A stretch of 64,000 nucleotides of DNA from Gimesia fumaroli (GTDB lineage Bacteria > Planctomycetota > Planctomycetia > Planctomycetales > Planctomycetaceae): assembly GCF_007754425.1 (NCBI RefSeq), contig NZ_CP037452.1:4377164-4441163 (forward strand), written 5' to 3'. Shown one piece after another: positions 63,184 to 64,000 of the stretch. The notes under the pieces were generated by a model. It did no database searches. It saw nothing but the letters and a program-made list of their open reading frames with translations, and was not told where the DNA came from. The position numbers were made by a program, and so were the translations under genes. Position 1 is the stretch's first letter, and every line of letters begins with the position of its first letter.

Positions 63184-63735
63184 TCAGACGGACTGTAAGT
63201 CCAGCAGAGCTTCCCGCAGACGGTTTCGTGCGGTGTGCAGACGACGCTTGATCGTACCAATAGGACGATCAAATTCGTGACTCATTTCTTTCAAAGACTG
63301 TCCTTTGAAATAAAATGAGATCAACGTTTCACGGTCGACTTCGCCCAGCTGTTCCAGACCACCGCGTAATTCAGTTGCCCGTTCACTTTCCAGAATTTTG
63401 TCCAAAGGAGTTTCTGGATCATCGTCCAGGACGATGAATGTATCAGGGCTCTGAATGCACTCGTTAGGCCGACGAACAGCTCGATTGATTGACATCCGAA
63501 CTGCGATCTGTCGCAACCATCCACCGAATCGCTCTGGAGCGTTCAGCTGAGACAGTTTACGCATCGCCTGAATGAAAACATCCTGCGTTACTTCACTGGC
63601 CTCAGCATGATTTCGCAATCGCTTCATCACGATGGCAAAGACTGTCGATTCAAATTGAACAACAAGTGAACCAAATGCGTCCCGGTCTCCGTTCTGAGCG
63701 GCAGTAACTAATTGAATTAAGTGCTGATCTTCCAT
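63184..63735 (-). CDS. ECF-type RNA polymerase sigma factor (RpoE-like)
   Basis: A 183-residue ECF sigma factor. Region 2: VVQFESTVFAIVMKRLRNHA, EASEVTQDVFIQAMRKL, RFGGWLRQIAVRMSINR. Region 4: LGEVDRETLISFYFKGQSLKE, MSHEFDRPIGTIKRRLHTAR. It would direct RNA polymerase to a small set of stress or envelope promoters. No anti-sigma gene is seen downstream on the same strand; one could lie beyond the window. The 265 bp upstream (63736-64000) hold no gene I can support. Confidence 0.93.
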   Translation of the reverse strand: MEDQHLIQLVTAAQNGDRDAFGSLVVQFESTVFAIVMKRLRNHAEASEVTQDVFIQAMRKLSQLNAPERFGGWLRQIAVRMSINRAVRRPNECIQSPDTFIVLDDDPETPLDKILESERATELRGGLEQLGEVDRETLISFYFKGQSLKEMSHEFDRPIGTIKRRLHTARNRLREALLDLQSV

Positions 63736-64000
63736 TGTATTTTCTCTTCTCTGTCCTTATTCAAGGACTCTGGTTCATAGATGTTCAAAGTGGTTGCTCT
63801 AATCACATTCGAGTTGAGAACCAATCAACATATGAGTCAGCCGTGAGACCAGAGAAAGAGTCTAGCTCTTCCAGCCAGTAATTCAGGTGCCCTACGTAAG
63901 GTTCTCGCCATCAAACATGGCAGTGTCAGCTAAAACCTGATGGGTTTTAACCAACCACTTTGAGTAAACGATTTTCTGCTAAAAAGCAGGGAAGGGAGAC

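Noticed and set aside
63976..63989. CTGCT-AAAA-AGCAG hairpin at the window end
   Set aside because: Only five base pairs and no T-run on either strand; not a convincing terminator.

Overview
The window looks like chromosomal DNA of a marine-type planctomycete, most like Gimesia/Planctomyces. This is inferred from gene content, not from a database match. Diagnostic signs are a PSCyt1-DUF1549-DUF1553 cytochrome gene followed by a DUF1501 gene, BBP7 and BBP2 type outer-membrane barrels, ECF sigma factors, one divergent from a membrane-anchored Ser/Thr kinase, many exported HEAT, PQQ-propeller and low-complexity proteins, KdsB (a Gram-negative envelope), and frequent absence of Shine-Dalgarno sequences. 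Base composition is moderate and even. I see no transposase, integrase, phage gene, CRISPR array, rRNA or tRNA, so the window reads as stable core and lineage-specific chromosome.

Layout. 1-9444: a large MscS/MscK-type channel (5' end outside the window), a small thioesterase, an exported proline-rich protein, a serine esterase, and a translationally coupled pair of a 777-aa exported membrane protein and an ABC ATPase. 9458-18185: an exported esterase, a HEAT-repeat lipoprotein, a STAS protein, a long LOG-family protein, and an ECF sigma factor divergent from a kinase. 18304-24420: exported His/Asn-rich and Gly-rich proteins, a divergent enolase, a phosphotransferase with an altered catalytic motif, and a PIG-L deacetylase. 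24699-34413: the PSCyt/DUF1501 pair, a BBP7 barrel, a minimal TMEM43-like protein, an exported nucleoside hydrolase and rhamnulokinase. 34538-42394: FtsY, a Cys-rich BBP2 porin, PurH, a PQQ propeller and an exported HEAT protein.

42445-49793 is a coherent export or envelope locus. It has a TPR-sulfotransferase, a PqqD-like/M50 peptidase/HlyD fusion and a free HlyD adaptor on the minus strand, and a GAF-GAF-TM-HlyD protein on the plus strand. 49885-52062 holds a His-rich lipoprotein and a POT peptide symporter. 52107-55396 is a tight four-gene minus-strand operon. It encodes a Rad50/SbcC-type ATPase split at its zinc hook into two separate proteins, an SbcD/Mre11-type nuclease, and a small coiled-coil protein between the two halves in gene order. 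I consider this the most unusual system here. 55585-63735 holds an exported lactonase, TrpF, a CheY-like receiver, a DUF420 membrane protein, the kdsB-pyrG-truB-maf housekeeping run, and another ECF sigma factor.

Strong bidirectional hairpin terminators separate several convergent gene pairs. Where I moved a start codon inward I did so because of a visible Shine-Dalgarno sequence or a signal peptide, and the entry says so.
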